Positions 22,977 through 36,610 are shown, counted from the stretch's first letter. The stretch is 64,000 bases of DNA from Diospyros lotus (GCF_014633365.1 NC_068341.1:23976339-24040338), one strand, 5' to 3'. Made by a program: numbers and translations. Notes: generated by a model from the sequence alone, not told the origin.

Positions 22977-25080
22977 TGATTGATGTTAAAAAAATGCAAT
23001 ATTTGTTATGTTTTTATTACCTCCTAATCCATTTGATCGACTTAAAATCTCCAGAATTGCTTGTTGCAGCCCAAAAGAAGGAAAAGGGATGAAAGAATGA
23101 CTTATACTCTCCAAAAGCATGATTGAAAGAGGAATAAAAAGTCAAGAAATGAAGGTGTCCTAATGAAAGTCAAAGCCATTCGAATGAGTCTTCAAAGGTA
23201 TTCAAATATGGAGCAAAACAGAAGAGAGCTGCTCAAACATTCGAATAAATCATTCAGACATTCGAATATGCAAGATATCGGGTATGTATTCAGATAAGCT
23301 TGGCCTAATTCGAATAAGAAGTAACAAAAATCAAGATCTCCAGATAAGATTGTGCATATTCGAATGAAATCCAAGTCATTCGAATGAGCCGAGCATGAGA
23401 AGAAATTCGGATGAGCACATCGTTTGGAAGCAGTGAAGACATATTCGAATAAAAGCCAAGTCATTCGAATGAGCCGAGCATGAGAAGAAATTCGGATGAG
23501 CACATCGTTTGGAAGCAGTGAAGACATATTCGAATGAAATCCAAGTCATTCGAATGAAGTTAAAGAAGAAAGGAAATCTATTCGAATGAAGGCTGAGTAA
23601 TTCGAATGAGAAGCAACCCAAGGAATTCCATATTCTAATGCTTCCCAAGTCATCCGAATGCAATGAAGAAGTCAAGAGAAAAATTAGAAATTCATTCGAA
23701 TAAAAGTACTGTTGCATTCGAATGACCGAGAAAATCGCCGTGTAAGGAACAGTAAAGCATGAAATTCATTCGAATAGGACTAAAATTCATTCGAATGAGC
23801 CGATCAGCCAAAAGAAACTCAGTAAGCATTCGAATATCTCTGCTAGTCATTCGAATGAGCAGCTGAACAAAAATTCTGACATGCGCAAATACACGCGGTG
23901 GCTCTAAGGTAAATTCAACCAACTTTTTGAATAACTTTTCAACAAATGGTCCCCACTTCCATGCGCCATAAGCTTAAAAAGGGACCAACATTCTTTGGAA
24001 TCAGAGGTTGGCAAGGGCAGAAGATACTAAGAAAAACAACACAAAAAAGAGAAGGTCATTGGAAAGTGGAGAGTTTTTTTCTTTTCCCTTTTGTCTGTTC
24101 TCTTACTTTTGTTCTTGTCTGTATTTCTTTCTTTGCATATAGCACTTCAGTTACTCTAGTTGTTCTTGCTAATTCTGAGCTCTGTATTACAAGTCCATCT
24201 TAATTTCTGCTTCAAGTTGTAGTTCGTTTCAGTAATCAATACAACAGTAGTTTACCAAGTTCTTATCTGTTGTCTCAGTTTATTTTCTTTACGAATAGTG
24301 TATTCATCTGTAGAGATTAGTTTTAGTCATGCACTTCCTATGAAGATGTGTGGCTAATTCGATTCTTGGGTTAAGGCAAAGATGGTGCCCAGAGCCACTG
24401 ATGAATCAATATAACAGAACTCCATATGTCAAAGTAACAAAAGAAAAAGCAGTTTGGGAAATGTTATTAACGAAAACCTCAGGCTTGGATTGGTTCGTAC
24501 GCCTAACTTAGAGTCTCCATGCCATGTATGGGGGCTGCTTGACCTGGAAACGTTCTCATACCCAAGCCCCGAGTAATCATTTTGTCAAAACATTATTTAT
24601 ACACTGATTTATGATAGCTTCTTACCTTAGAGTCTCCATGTCATGTATGGAGGTTGCTTGAGCAAAGAGTTATCATCATCTCAGTAGTACATTTAATGAT
24701 TGAAAACCCAAGCTATTTGAGCTGCTAGTTACATCACAGAAAGCTATATGGTGAATCAGTTGGGTTTGGCACCAGATTTGTCTTGACCCAAGATCTCTCC
24801 ATTTCCAGATTACAGTTATATCACATTTAGTTTTATCTCATTTTATTATTCCGTTAATCAAAAGAACTGGTGTGGTTATCTCCTTCCATGAGTAATCTCC
24901 CTGTGAGTCGACCCGGTCTTGCCCGGAAAAATTACATATAAATTTTCTGCTACAATCATAGTCGTGCACTGGCGAGTCTAAACGCCTCATCCTATCTGTG
25001 AACATAATTAGTTGCTAAATTAGCTGAATTAGTGAAAGAAAAATACAAAAAGTGATAAATGCAGGGTGAGCGATGCAGCA
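22977..25080 (+). mobile_element. Solo LTR, gypsy type with ATTCGAAT array
   Basis: Starts TGATTGATGTTAAAAAAATG and ends GGGTGAGCGATGCAGCA, flanked by perfect TGTAT duplications (22972-22976, 25081-25085). The second half shares ordered phrases with the LTRs at 34959 and 60885 ('cttgggttaaggcaaag', 'gccatgtatggggg', 'cactggcgagt', 'gcagggtgag'), so it is a relative of that family and in plus orientation. The first third (23170-23860) is full of ATTCGAAT palindromes; ORFs there are artefacts of this repetition. Confidence 0.82.
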
Positions 25081-25411
25081 TGTATTCAATAATGAAATGC
25101 TGAAAATTTTTAGACTACATCATGTGCCTTATTTATAGGCAAAACAAGATAAATTCCTATCCTACTATAATCATCTCAATAGAAAGATAAAATCTAAGAC
25201 AAGTTATAAGATAAAACCTAAACAACTATATCTCTATAGTTTAAACAAAATAAAAACTAGAATAAAATAAATCATTTAATATCGCTGTCACATTGCTTTT
25301 GGTACAAAGAAAGAAGTCAGTGTCATCATATACCTTCAAACATTTTTCTAATAAGACCATAACTTAAGTGATGGATTCCTCCAATGAATATCACCTTCAT
25401 GAGTAGAATGT

Positions 25412-28367
25412 CGTAACACCCGGTGTTACAGGTGTTAAAAGAATGAGAAAGAAAACGAGAAAATTCCAAAAGTGCCCTTGAGAAGGTGTCAGATCCTTGA
25501 GATTGAGGGTGCCCTATGAGAGGGGCATTTTGGTAATTTGGATAGTTAAGTCCAATAAAGGGTAATTTGGTACATTGGAGATAATTCCAAGGTGGAATTA
25601 AGTATGGAAGTGAATTAGTTCCCATTTTTCATTATGCGGAGATAAATGGGATTAAAAATTCACGAAGGGTATTTTAGTAATTTTGGAGTAAATTTCATAA
25701 AGAAATTAAATTATGGAAAAAGGGGAAAATAGAGAATATTCAATTATGAGAGAAAATAATTGATTTTCCCTAAATTAGTAAATTATGTTTATAATTAATG
25801 GATGGGTGAGATGAAAGACTTGGAAGCCAAGTTTGTGTCTTAGAGTGACACTTGGCATGGTCTTATTCAAGCAAAATTAAGGGATTTAAATAAACCAAAA
25901 AGAATGGAAAAGATGAGCCATTTAGCCCATGTGAGTGTAATGATTATGTTGCAATAAAAAGAAATTGCAAATGAAAAGAAAATGGTCAAGCATTAATGGG
26001 GGAAAATGGGAGATTAAAATAAATGGGAGAGAAAAGCATTTATGTCTCTCTAAGTTGTCTTTCATATTTAATGTGGTGAAATTAGTCCCAATTAAATAAA
26101 TGAGAAATGGGATATTTTATGGGATTTGGAGACTTGATCCAATGGTGGAAAATTAGTCTTGAAATTGGAATTTATCCAATGGTAGAGATTTAAGGCCTTA
26201 TGTTGGCATGAATTGCCAAATGGGATGTAAGGATCCAATAGAAGAATGAAATGGATGGTGGAGATTGGATCTCCAAAGAAGTCCATGGCTAGGATTCATT
26301 CTTGAGAAACACGTGGATTGTGTTAATTTGGATGGTGGGGATTTAGTCTTCCAAAATGCATCAAGGGTTGAGATTAAAGAAGACTAAGGGCTATGGATTG
26401 TGCTTCATGTGTTTTCTCCAAGAGAGGGGATGGGTTTATTTGAAATCAATGGTTGAGATTGAGATTCTCAAAAGCACATGGATTGTGCTTGTTATGGAAG
26501 GCTAGGATGTATTCTTCCAATTTAAGTGAAATCCTAGGGCTAAGATTTATTCTTGCCATGGAGATAAATTAAGTGAATTAAAGGGGAATTTTGGCTATAT
26601 AAAGGGAGGTAGAGAAGAAGGCTAAGCTTTTTGGCCAAATGCTTAGAGGAAGAAAGGAAAGAATGGAGAAGAAAGGAAGAAGGAAATGAAGAATGCAAAG
26701 GTGAGGTTTCTACCTTATAGTAATAAAGAGAAATCCTTTTATCTTTCTTGTATGGTGGCTTAGCTACCTTATTTTTTTTTAAAGGGGTTTCTTGAGAAAG
26801 AGCAAAGGTTGAAAGCAATGAAGGCCTTGAAGTTAAAGCATGTGGAAACTTCAAAGAATGGAAAAAGGTAAGGGATGGCCCCATGGGAGGTGGCTTTGCA
26901 AATGCTATTTATATGCTTTACTATGTGTGTGCATCTTGCATGTTTGTTGTGGTAAAGACCTATGGCCATGAGGTTATGTGGGTTGGGATATATGGAAGCC
27001 TCAAACCAAGTGGGTTGTGAGGATGTGAAGTCCCAAGCATATTGCATACATTCATTTTGTCACACTTTACTTGTTATTGTGCATATTTTATCATTTGCAC
27101 CCTTATTGAGCTTAAAGCTCATGAGGTATTTTACCTCCTTGTAGTTGGGGCATCATCAAAAGGGAAGGAGAAAATGGTTGCATGAAGGATGGTTTGTGAA
27201 TCAAGCTTGGTAATTTATTTTGTGTAGTGTTAAGGATCTAGTGTTTGGATATATTTCAAGGTGTATGTAAAAGCATGTAGCTTGTATGGGACATGTTATG
27301 GTTATTATCTTACTTTTGGAAGGCATGTAAACACCTTGAAACAATTAATTTTGGGATGAAATTTGGGATTTAGGTGTATTTTTATTTGAAATTAAATTCT
27401 GGAAAATGTGGAGTATTTATTCAAAAAAAAAAAAATTGAAAGGGCAGTGGGCTGGTGCCAAGGGCGCGCCTGGGCGCGGCCAGGCGCGGCCGCGCGCATG
27501 GCAGGCGGCCAGCGCGCACGGCCAGGCGGCCAGCGCGCGCGGCCCATGCGCGCGCGCGCGGCCTGCGAGCTGGGGGCGCGGCCGGCTGCTGCTGCCGCCC
27601 CCCCCTACCTTGCTGCTTTGTATTTTTTTTTTATTTGAATTTGGGTTATGTTTATTTAATTAATTCTGACATTTTGAGTAATTATGAAATAAAATGCATT
27701 TTTAAATAAATAAATAATGGAGTATTTTAGCCTCTAAATTAATTATTAAATTAATATGAATTTGAGGCAATTGTGTGGATAAAATTTTATATTTGGGGAA
27801 TATCAATAATGGGGTATTTTCCTTAAATTTTAGAAAATGGATGAGGATGCCTTAATGTTATATTTCAAAATTTATTTCCTAAGTGTTTGGAAAATTTAGT
27901 ATTTTGAAATGATAAAAGGGAAAAAGTAATGGAGATTTGATAAGGAAATTTTATAAAATTTTTCCAAGGAAATATTAACCCAATAATTTTCTAAAGGAAA
28001 TGAAGATGAGATAAATGGGTTAATAGTTGGGGCAAAGAAATTATTATCTTCTTATAATTAAGGCTTATGCCATAATTTGTATGAAATTAGTGAGCGAGTT
28101 TATTTCTTTCGATCCTGGGAAGCCATCATTAGCTCTTCATTGAGAGCTTGAGAAGGTGGCACTTCTCAAGGTTTTGGGTTTATTCTTCGCGGGGTCGTTT
28201 AGTTATCTTCCCGAAACCTTGAGTGGAGTGAAGAGAGGGCGAAGTCTAGTTTCCCACCTAGGTCGTTTCTCATTGAAACGTAGCCGTCTCTTCATCTTTG
28301 CCCTAGCGTGTGAATAATAGGTTGATTATTCGTGAGTAACACCCGTATGTGGGAGTGGGGCGTTACA
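25412..28367 (+). mobile_element. Solo LTR, Tekay-like, 3 kb
   Basis: Starts CGTAACACCCGGTGTTAC and ends GGGAGTGGGGCGTTACA, the terminal style of the other chromovirus LTRs. The flanks share AGAATGT (25405-25411 and 28368-28374). This is longer than the usual 5-bp gypsy duplication, so the exact first LTR base is uncertain by a few positions. The interior has an extremely GC-rich patch (27440-27605). The segment 27100-27150 resembles the solo LTR at 416-2984. No internal genes. Confidence 0.75.
27440..27605. other. GC-rich CpG-dense island in a solo LTR
   Basis: The patch is dominated by GCGCGC, GGCGCGGCC and GGCCAGCGCGC repeats and is surrounded by AT-rich sequence. It gives overlapping Ala/Arg/Gly-rich ORFs in three frames, which is what such composition produces by chance. 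Its position in the LTR fits a promoter or 5' leader region. Confidence 0.7.
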
Positions 28368-28941
28368 AGAATGTCAAATGATACTAACTGAAATAATACA
28401 TATCCTTACTAGTTATCTGCTTTTCTCCTTTGTGGACATTAATTAGGAAGGAAGAAATTTGGTGGTATTTTATTTGCAACATGTAAAAGAAAACTTATAA
28501 AAAAGTTACAGAAAGTGATTAATGGGAATGTATGTAAATTTATTATGTACCTTAGATAGAAAAGCCTTTACAAGCTCTAGTGGATTAATGGGTAAATGAT
28601 CCTTGCTGTATGCTAGAAGAAATGTGCTATTTTGGTAGTTGTAGGAAGTGAAAAGCTGCTTGACCAGGAAAGAGCCTTGATGCAGATGATAGCGAGGAAG
28701 AAGAAGAATAAAAAAAAGAAGAAAAAGAAAAGAGGGAAGGAGGCAGATCAAATTCAATTTTTTAGGGCTCCCTGTACTGTAATCCAGCCGAGTTGTTAAA
28801 ATTTTGAAATAGCCCAATTTTTTTTGAAAATTACACAAACGGCTTGAAAAATGTTTCGGGCCATTTTTTCCCATTTTCGAAATGGGAAATGGTTCAGAAA
28901 CGCCGAAATGATGCTTCCGAGCCGTTTCCGTGCTTCACAGA

Positions 28942-30258
28942 TTATAACCACTGCCTTTCAGGAATGAGATGTAACCTTTTCTTTTATGGACAAAGTGAAA
29001 CCAACATACCTTTTCAAGGGTTGACGTAGAACCCTTACAATCACTTGTAGGAAATAAAAGTTACAAGGAAAACTCACAATAAGGATTCATTCAAAGAATA
29101 AGAAATACAACACATGAGGGAATAGATAAGAGAAGTACAAAGAATATGAATAATAATGCACTATACTCTCTTATTCCTAATTTTTTGTTCAAGAAAATCT
29201 ACATGAGGCTCGACCAGTTAATGGCTTGAAGAGAACAAGGATGAGCATGAAGGGTTGTCACTCAAGTAGCAAGGTTTGGCCTGAAAATGGATTCATCTTG
29301 GCTATGTTGGGGTTTTAGGTTAGCTCGACAACATCAACTTGATCTTTTGCAACACTTGGCCTTCTACAAAAGCTTGGAGACTTGAATTTTTCCTTGCTAT
29401 CTGCACATACTCACTTCTTTTGATTTGACTGATAACAGTCAAATTTGTCAAGAGAGATATGCATATTATAAAGATAATTTTTTTTGCACATAATATATAA
29501 GCATATTTATCATCTTGTTATAAGAGGACATAATCAGACTTCTTAAAATAATGATATAAAGCTCAAACGATCAAAAACTGTCTTCTCTGACATCTCTCAG
29601 AATAACTATATTTTTCTAAATAAGATAGAAAATACTCAACTGAGTTGAGGGCTTACTCGACTAATATAACACCTTACTCAATTGGATGTATGTGTAATCG
29701 ATTATTTGAAATGCTTACTTGAGTGAGACCAAGACATTACTCAACTAATATAGAAGCCACAAAAACTTGCATTACTTACTTGATTACAAGGCTAAGATTA
29801 CTTGAATGATGAAGATCTTTGCTCGAGTACACATATGTGATACTCGATTAAATTTAGGTCCATCTTAGCCAGTATCCATCCTATCTTTACTCAACTAATA
29901 AGATTGTTTGCTCGAGTACAAATTTACATTAGTCGACTTTTAAGAAAGCTTTATTTGATTAAGAAGATGCTTAGAACTTTTGATACAAAAGATACTCGAT
30001 TATTAGAAAGAATTTACTTGAGTACAAAAGATTGATACTCGATTAAAAAGAACTCCTTACTCGATTAAATTCAAGATAACAAAAAGTTTCATAATGCACT
30101 CGATTATAGGGTTTTGATAGTTGATTATAAAACGTTTTTACTTGATTAAAATGATACAAGCAATCGACTAATTTGGAAAACAAGCTGAGCATTACTCAAT
30201 TGGATTTTAAATCATACTCGATTAAAAATATTTTCAAAAGCTTTACTTGATTAACATA
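28942..30258. other. SIRE-like LTR sequence with CTCGA-motif array
   Basis: No gene. From about 29640 to 30258, and again at 32040-32130 after the nested solo LTR, the sequence is rich in 'ctcgattaaa', 'actcgagta' and 'ttgattaa' motifs. With 15089-15512 it probably forms the copia-type LTR into which the hAT element jumped. I could not place its two ends. Confidence 0.4.
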
Positions 30259-30263
30259 AAGAG

Positions 30264-32034
30264 TGTAATGACCTGTTTATTTATGAATTAATGTAAATTT
30301 GTGTGTAAGGAATTAAGTACAAAAAAAATAAACTTAATGTATTTTTTATCAGGGGAGTTTTAGCAATTATTCAAAAATATTGGGATTTAAGTGTAATTTC
30401 AGAAACTGGGGTTGAATCACCTTAAATATAAGTTGTGTGCAATATTAATCAAGGGAGCTTGTAGGTGAGTTGGCATGCATGCTTAAGGGGTTAGGCGAGG
30501 TCACAGGATCAAACCAGCGGCCATGTAAGGAAAACGCTCAATTTTTTAAACTCAGCTAGGTGCCAAATGGTGTCGTTTCAAGGTGCTCATGCATGGCTAA
30601 GCACCTGTCGTGCGCCACACGGCTTCTAGCCACAACCACCTGTTGCCAACCGCCATGCCACGTGTCCTAACCCCTTTTTACCCCAGAAATTAATGATTCC
30701 TTGCTGCCACAAAGTCCTTACAACATTCCTTCCTCTTAGCCTATATATATGTGATGGATGTTTGAGGAAAATGGAGAATTTTGGAGAGATTGGGAAGATT
30801 TTGGTGGCGTAGGGACTCGGGTTGTGATGTTAGCGACTCTGGTACATTGCAAGGGTTAAGGAAAAAATATCTAAGACAAGTTCCATTCTTTATTCCTTGT
30901 TGTTGCAAGTTCATGCTTTTATTTTTTCAAGTTCTTCTGTTTTTTTTACAATTTCCTTCATATTTCCTCTATCTTGCAAGCTCTTTAACACTCTATTTCC
31001 CTTACTTCTATGATGCCTTGATTTCTTGAGTTTGGAGTAAGTAACCCTCGATTATGGAGGGATCAGCTTGAATGTGTCTTATGTGGTTGCTCAGGTAGCT
31101 TGTCATGGTTCTCATTTATACCTATTGAATCTCAAATAGGGTTTTGTATCACCCTATCTTCCTTTGGGAATGATGCTATATTGGGGACATGCAAGGGTTT
31201 GATGTTGCCTTGTATGGGTTCTGTTCTCTCATGTATGTTGCCTTGGGTAATCATATGCATGTTATATTAGATGAGTCATTATGATATGCATAGTTGTGAT
31301 GATGCATAGAGCATGTGCTTGAAAAGGATTTTGAAATGTCTAAATGTTTCATGATATGCATAGCGGACGGGATCCGTAGAGAAAGCTTCAGCTTAGAGAA
31401 GGAATTCAGTCCCATGGTTTTGAACTTCGGTCCCATGATTATGGTTTTAAAAGATTGCATATGAGCATGAATGCATGTTTCATCTTGTTATCATGTAGAG
31501 TGATGTAAAGGGGTGTGGCATGAGTGCCATAAATGTTATTCACGATCCTTATTGTTTCTTGTTACCCATGATTTTCATACTCACTTTCTTTTAGTTATAC
31601 TTGCTGGGCCTTATGGCCCATATATGTTTGCATCATTCCAAGTAAGGTAAGTCTAAAGAAGTGGACGAGTCAAGTGAAGTTGGAGCCATGGGGTAGAAGT
31701 GTGTACAAAGGTGTCTCAACCAGAAGGTCTTGGGAGTGTTATGAGACGTGTAATACTAAGTTACATTTGTTTATGTTCTAGGTTGTATCCCTGAGGGGAT
31801 ATGGTGGGTATGTTGACCCTAATATGTATATGTCTGAGTAATGATGAATGAGTATGGCTTCCATTGTTAATAGCAAGGAGTATGCATGATGCTTCTAATT
31901 GGGTCTTGCGTATGTGCCATCTTTTTTGACAGACCCTTCTAGGATTCCTTGAATGCCGGGTCTCCGGTGATGGGAGCGTCATAATTATCAGAGCTTGTTT
32001 AAACGAGAAATTGAGAGAAATTGGGGGCGTTGCA
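30264..32034 (+). mobile_element. Solo LTR, Tekay-like
   Basis: Starts TGTAATGACCTG and ends GGGGGCGTTGCA, flanked by perfect AAGAG duplications (30259-30263, 32035-32039). It interrupts the CTCGA-motif array, which resumes directly after it. It contains a TATA-like 'cctatatatatgtg' near 30740. Short ORFs inside show no family signature. Confidence 0.82.
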
Positions 32035-32039
32035 AAGAG

Positions 32040-32759
32040 GTTACTTGATTGGCTCTCACAAGCTTTATATAATACCCGATTAATATGAACATATACACGA
32101 TTATTTTGAAAACATTCTTGAGTATTAAATTTATCAAACTTAAGAGTAAATCAAAAATGTTTTGGATTTCATCAATGTACCAAATTTATTGAAAATATAT
32201 TTAATCATTTATCTTTTCCAAAAACTATTTTCTCATAAATTCAAAACACAAATTTGTCAACATGGCAGAATCATTCCTCGACCATAATTTTTTGCAAACC
32301 TCACAAAAGAGTGGCAAGGATTGGTTTAATAATTTAAATCCTAGAAGCATTAGAAGCCTCCAAGAACTACTTAAGAAGTTTATTGCAAGATTTGGATTGT
32401 TAGTGATATACCTCAATGTTAGAGTTGGATGACATCTGTTGGACAATATGATTTGTTCTTACAAATTAATAAAATGGTCATATCTTCATTTATACCTCTC
32501 TAGTTTCATATGAATTAGTCCCTAGATCTCTTGTTGAAGACCTTATTCTTAAGTTGTTAAGAATATTTTGACAAGGTTCGTTAATACAAGATTTTTTAAA
32601 GTGTTCATAGTTCTTAGATTTCTTAAATGGGGACTTTGATTAATTGATCATGGACTAACACATGGTTTACTACCTTTGATTAGTGTGAGATGCTAATGAT
32701 AAATGATGGTTAGTAACATGCCATATTGCATGAGATGCAGATATTAAGCAATGCGGGTG
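32040..32759. other. Non-coding flank, LTR-derived
   Basis: This continues the motif-bearing sequence interrupted at 30264, then becomes AT-rich sequence with no recognisable gene. Confidence 0.35.
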
Positions 32760-32764
32760 GGTGT

Positions 32765-34824
32765 TGTAACGCCCCACTTTCCAAAATATGCAACAATGCG
32801 AAATATAAATCGACATCACCTACGGGCGTTATCGAAACTCTTAATCAACAGAAGCATTGGATTAAACCTGAAAGCTTAATCAAAGCTAAACAAAGGGGTT
32901 TTCCACTAGATTATCCCTTATAAGAATAATTAATGCACATGGTTTTCAATATGCCAAAAACACAACACATCCCTATAGGAACAACAACAACACACCCAAA
33001 CAAACAGTAAACTCTTATCATGGTAGCTTCCCCAAACAACGTCCAAAGTGCATCATTTGAGAAATGCCCATAGTGGTTTTGACATACATCCTTTAAACAT
33101 AGGCATCATGACCTCCACAATAGTACCACATACCTCATATACCCACTAGTTTACGGTATTGCCAAGGTACATCTTAGTGTACATGTACATAAGAACAACT
33201 ATAGGACACCCATACACATCTTTTACAACCTTGAGTATCCTAATTTCTATTTACAATACATCACTTTGTTTACAAAGGTACATAATGAAATAAAAGCCAA
33301 AGCTGGCTGCAAAAACCCACCCAAAGCTAGCTTAGCACCACCTCTTTGCCTTTGCTCGAACTAGAACCTAGAACACCTGGTACTTCTGATATACCTGAAA
33401 TGTGGAAAGTTCTAGGGGCATCAACCCAAGTTAGATATTACATCTAAGTGAGTGAATTAGAAAAGGAAAGATATGTGCGTGCAAATGCAATAATGCTATT
33501 ATGGAATCCACCCTTGTGGTAGCAATGCCAGGGTGTTGCAATCACCCCCGCAGTCATCATAGTCACCCTTGGCTAACCGTAAGAGCACAAGATCTTCCAT
33601 GATGGCCCAACAACTAGCCACAATCACCAACACGAACATGATATATGATAAAGCAGAAGGAATATGCATAACCAAGGGAAAATATGACCTGTAAGCCACA
33701 AAGGCATGATATGCAAGTCAACACCCTTACCCAATGAAGCTAAAATGATCGGGATGTAACAAAAGTATGCAAGAAACACTCACCTTGCTGGTTTGGGCTT
33801 GCCGGAGTACTGTTTACAATGTTTGGGAATGGTTTTCTGCAAATAACATAAGATTTCGTAACCAAACTCAAGATATTTTTACATAGGGTTGTAGGGATTT
33901 AAAAGAGAGTCAATATTGCAAATTTACAGGTCAAAAGGGGGTCCAACGCGCCCTTATGCGCCGCCGGAAGGTGGTTGACGGGCCCACACGCGCAGTCCCT
34001 TGCCGGCGCATGAGCTGCACGCGCCTCCCTTAAAAATTGCATAGCTCCGCCTCTTCTTGGTTTTTTGACAATAACTTTCTCGTTTTAGCTATGTTTAACC
34101 CCCGTTTGAACCTACGTCACCCTTATTCAACCCTCTATCAGATTATAAAAAGAAACCAGACTTACCTTGCAATTTTGCTGACATTTGGCATACTTTATGG
34201 TAAAAACTTGAACTTTCTAACAAGCCTCGTTTCCTCTCTGATTTTCTCCCCTGATTTTGGTAGAACCTTCCCTCTATTTTTGTAGCATTTCCCCTCTCCA
34301 AAATTTCTTTCTTTCCCCTCTTGAAGAATGTCCAAATGAAGGCTATAAAGGCTTATATTTATAGAGTTTTCCAACGAATCAAAATTCATCACGTGTCGCG
34401 AAGTGATAAGGTTAATCATTTCTCCCATGTGGATCCAACCAAAATGCGCCATGTGTCCCACTTGGAGGCTAAGAAAAGCAAAGATATTTTGATGAGATAT
34501 TTTTAAGGTTTCAAGAAATGACACTGTGGCCTAAACTTTTCATGAAACTGCACTTAGACCCTTGTAACTTGATCCTCGGTCCATTTTTTAATTGCACTTT
34601 TTGGTCCCTGGAAAATGGATAAATTACATTTAGCACCCCAAGATTTTAGATAAATTACACTTTTACCTGACTTCAATATTTACGATTTTTCCCCTGGTGT
34701 CAGAAACTGAACCTTTGTCTCAAGACTTCTATAATCCTTTGAAATGACCTATTTCCTAAAGTATTAGAACCTAATAACCTTAGGTATCACCTCATATTTG
34801 AGTTTAAAAATTTGGGGTATTACA
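32765..34824 (-). mobile_element. Solo LTR, Tekay-like, minus orientation
   Basis: On the minus strand it starts TGTAATACCCC and ends GGGCGTTACA, flanked by GGTGT (32760-32764) and GATGT (34825-34829), which match at 4 of 5 bases. A GC-rich patch (33950-34030, 'cgcgcagtcccttgccggcgc') and a TATA-like 'tctataaatataagcc' on the minus strand correspond in order to features of the LTRs at 39151 and 57380. It is a relative of that family. No internal region. Confidence 0.75.
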
Positions 34825-34958
34825 GATGTTGATTAAACATCCATTGAATGTTATGTGAATAATATATTACATAGATGAGAAGATTAATGATCGATTATTG
34901 GTTGCAATTGTGTAACTGATCTTCATATTTGAGGCAACACGACTTTCTTATATGCTGA

Positions 34959-36610
34959 TGATGAGGACTTAATTTTTCTAAATCTTAATGAATTATATCC
35001 CTATTTTTATCTTATATTAATGTTTAATTTGAATAATTATGTACATTATGTACTATTATCAGGATGATATGAAGAAATTGACATTTGCTGAGTAATTGAA
35101 AATGTTAAAGAGTCAATCGGATGTCCAACATTACTACTCAAAATCTAGTGTAATTGGGTCAACTATTAAATGGAGTCTAACCAAAGAAGGCCCAAGCATT
35201 TTAATTGTAGGGAAAGCCCAAATCCAACATAAAGAAGACAACAAATCCAACTTGTAAAAATTTATTTTTTTATTTTTATTTTTAAATATTTATTTTATGA
35301 GTACTTCTCTAGGTGTGTCTTTTAGCTAAAATCCATTTAACTTTAGGTGTGTATTTTAGCTAAAATCCATTTAATTTTAGGTGTGTGAGTGCCCATTAGA
35401 TATAATTATGTCTAGTTTATAATTGAAATTGTGTGGTTTGTATTGCATCTTGTGGGCTATAAATAGCTCACTTGGTTACACTTGTAAGGGTGATTATTAT
35501 TCTTGAATCAAAACTTAGTTATTTTCTTAGAGTTTCTCTTTAAGAATTGCTCTTGTTCTCTCTCTCTCTCTTTTTTTTTTTTTTTTCTCTTGTCTTCTCT
35601 TGTGATCTTATTTTTTTTTCTTTCTTCTCTTGAATTCTCATATCATTTATTGTTACTTTATTATCTACGGCCTAAATGGCCAGTTAATTTATGCCTTTAA
35701 ATTTCAGCAATTTTAATTCATGTCTTTTTATTATCCATCGCCTAAATGATCGGTTAATTTTTGCTATTTTAATTCTTGTCACTTAAATTCTGTCATTTAA
35801 ATTACGCCATTTAAATTCTTGTCAATTAACTTTCAAATGAAGATGAGTAGATAAATCCGATCTTGGGTTAAGGCAAGGACAGTGTCCAACCCCAATGATT
35901 CCCAAAGAAAGCTGCGCTTTAAATGAGTGACATTAATTTAAATTTCAGTATGAGTATGTATTAATTATTGAGAAATCACTAGATTTGGATTGAAGCGTAA
36001 GTCTAACTCAGAGCTTTTATGCCACGTATGGGACTTACTAGAACTGGAAATGCTGTCATACCCAAACTCGAATGATTAATGTAGTTGTTTTGTGTATTAA
36101 TTGCAATCGGATTTATGGTAGTTGCTTAAACTAGAATCCCGCATATCATGTATGGGGATTGCTTAAACTAGAACTATCATCATCTCTAATTGCATTTAAT
36201 AGCATACCCTCATATTTGAAATAAAATTAATATTGCTAATTTTTTCTGCTAAAAATTGGGGATCAGCAGGTTGGTGCTGAAATTGTCTTAACTCAAGTAT
36301 TACCAATTCTATATTATCACATTTAGTGTTTATTTTAATTTTTGCTTTGTTTTATTTCCTAGCATCCGCTATCTGAAATTCCACAAAAAAAAATTGTGTT
36401 GCCAATTCATCCAAATGTGTGTGTGCATGACATTCTTTTTCTTTTGTCATAAATAAATCTCTTAGTGGACGACATGGACTTCTCCAGAAAACAAAATAAA
36501 TTTGGACTACAACTACACTCGAACACTGGCGAGTATAAAACTCTTACTAAAATAAAAAAAATGTAATATAAATTTTGTTGTGTTTTAATTGCAACGTGAG
36601 AGTGCAACCA
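34959..36610 (+). repeat. 5' LTR of the LARD-like element
   Basis: Aligns along its whole length with 60885-62522. It has two copies of a ~36-bp 'taggtgtgt.ttttagctaaaatccattta' unit (about 35312-35382) where the other LTR has one. TATA-like 'gggctataaatagc' lies near 35453. Pyrimidine-rich leader at 35550-35600. Confidence 0.85.

Larger units (their letters stand above)
15513..28941 (-). mobile_element. Degraded hAT element with four nested insertions
   Basis: The left end starts TAGGTTGTACGGAAATAG. The reverse complement of the right end starts TCTGTGAAGCACGGAAACGG, sharing the G(T/C)ACGGAAA core. The flanks TTGTAACC (15505-15512) and TTATAACC (28942-28949) match at 7 of 8 bases, the hAT duplication length. 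Subtracting the two CACTA insertions and two solo LTRs, with one TSD each, leaves about 3.9 kb. That is the normal size of an autonomous hAT element, and the transposase lies inside on the minus strand. The ends are an inference from weak terminal repeats; the transposase is certain. Confidence 0.6.

Noticed and set aside
23192..23922. Overlapping minus-strand ORFs with repeated 'HSND/IRM' phrases
   Set aside because: They come from the ATTCGAAT motif array in a solo LTR. No domain is present, and the same pattern appears in several frames.
27406..27709. Ala/Arg-rich ORFs in three frames
   Set aside because: Produced by the GC-rich low-complexity island; all frames are open, so there is no coding signal.
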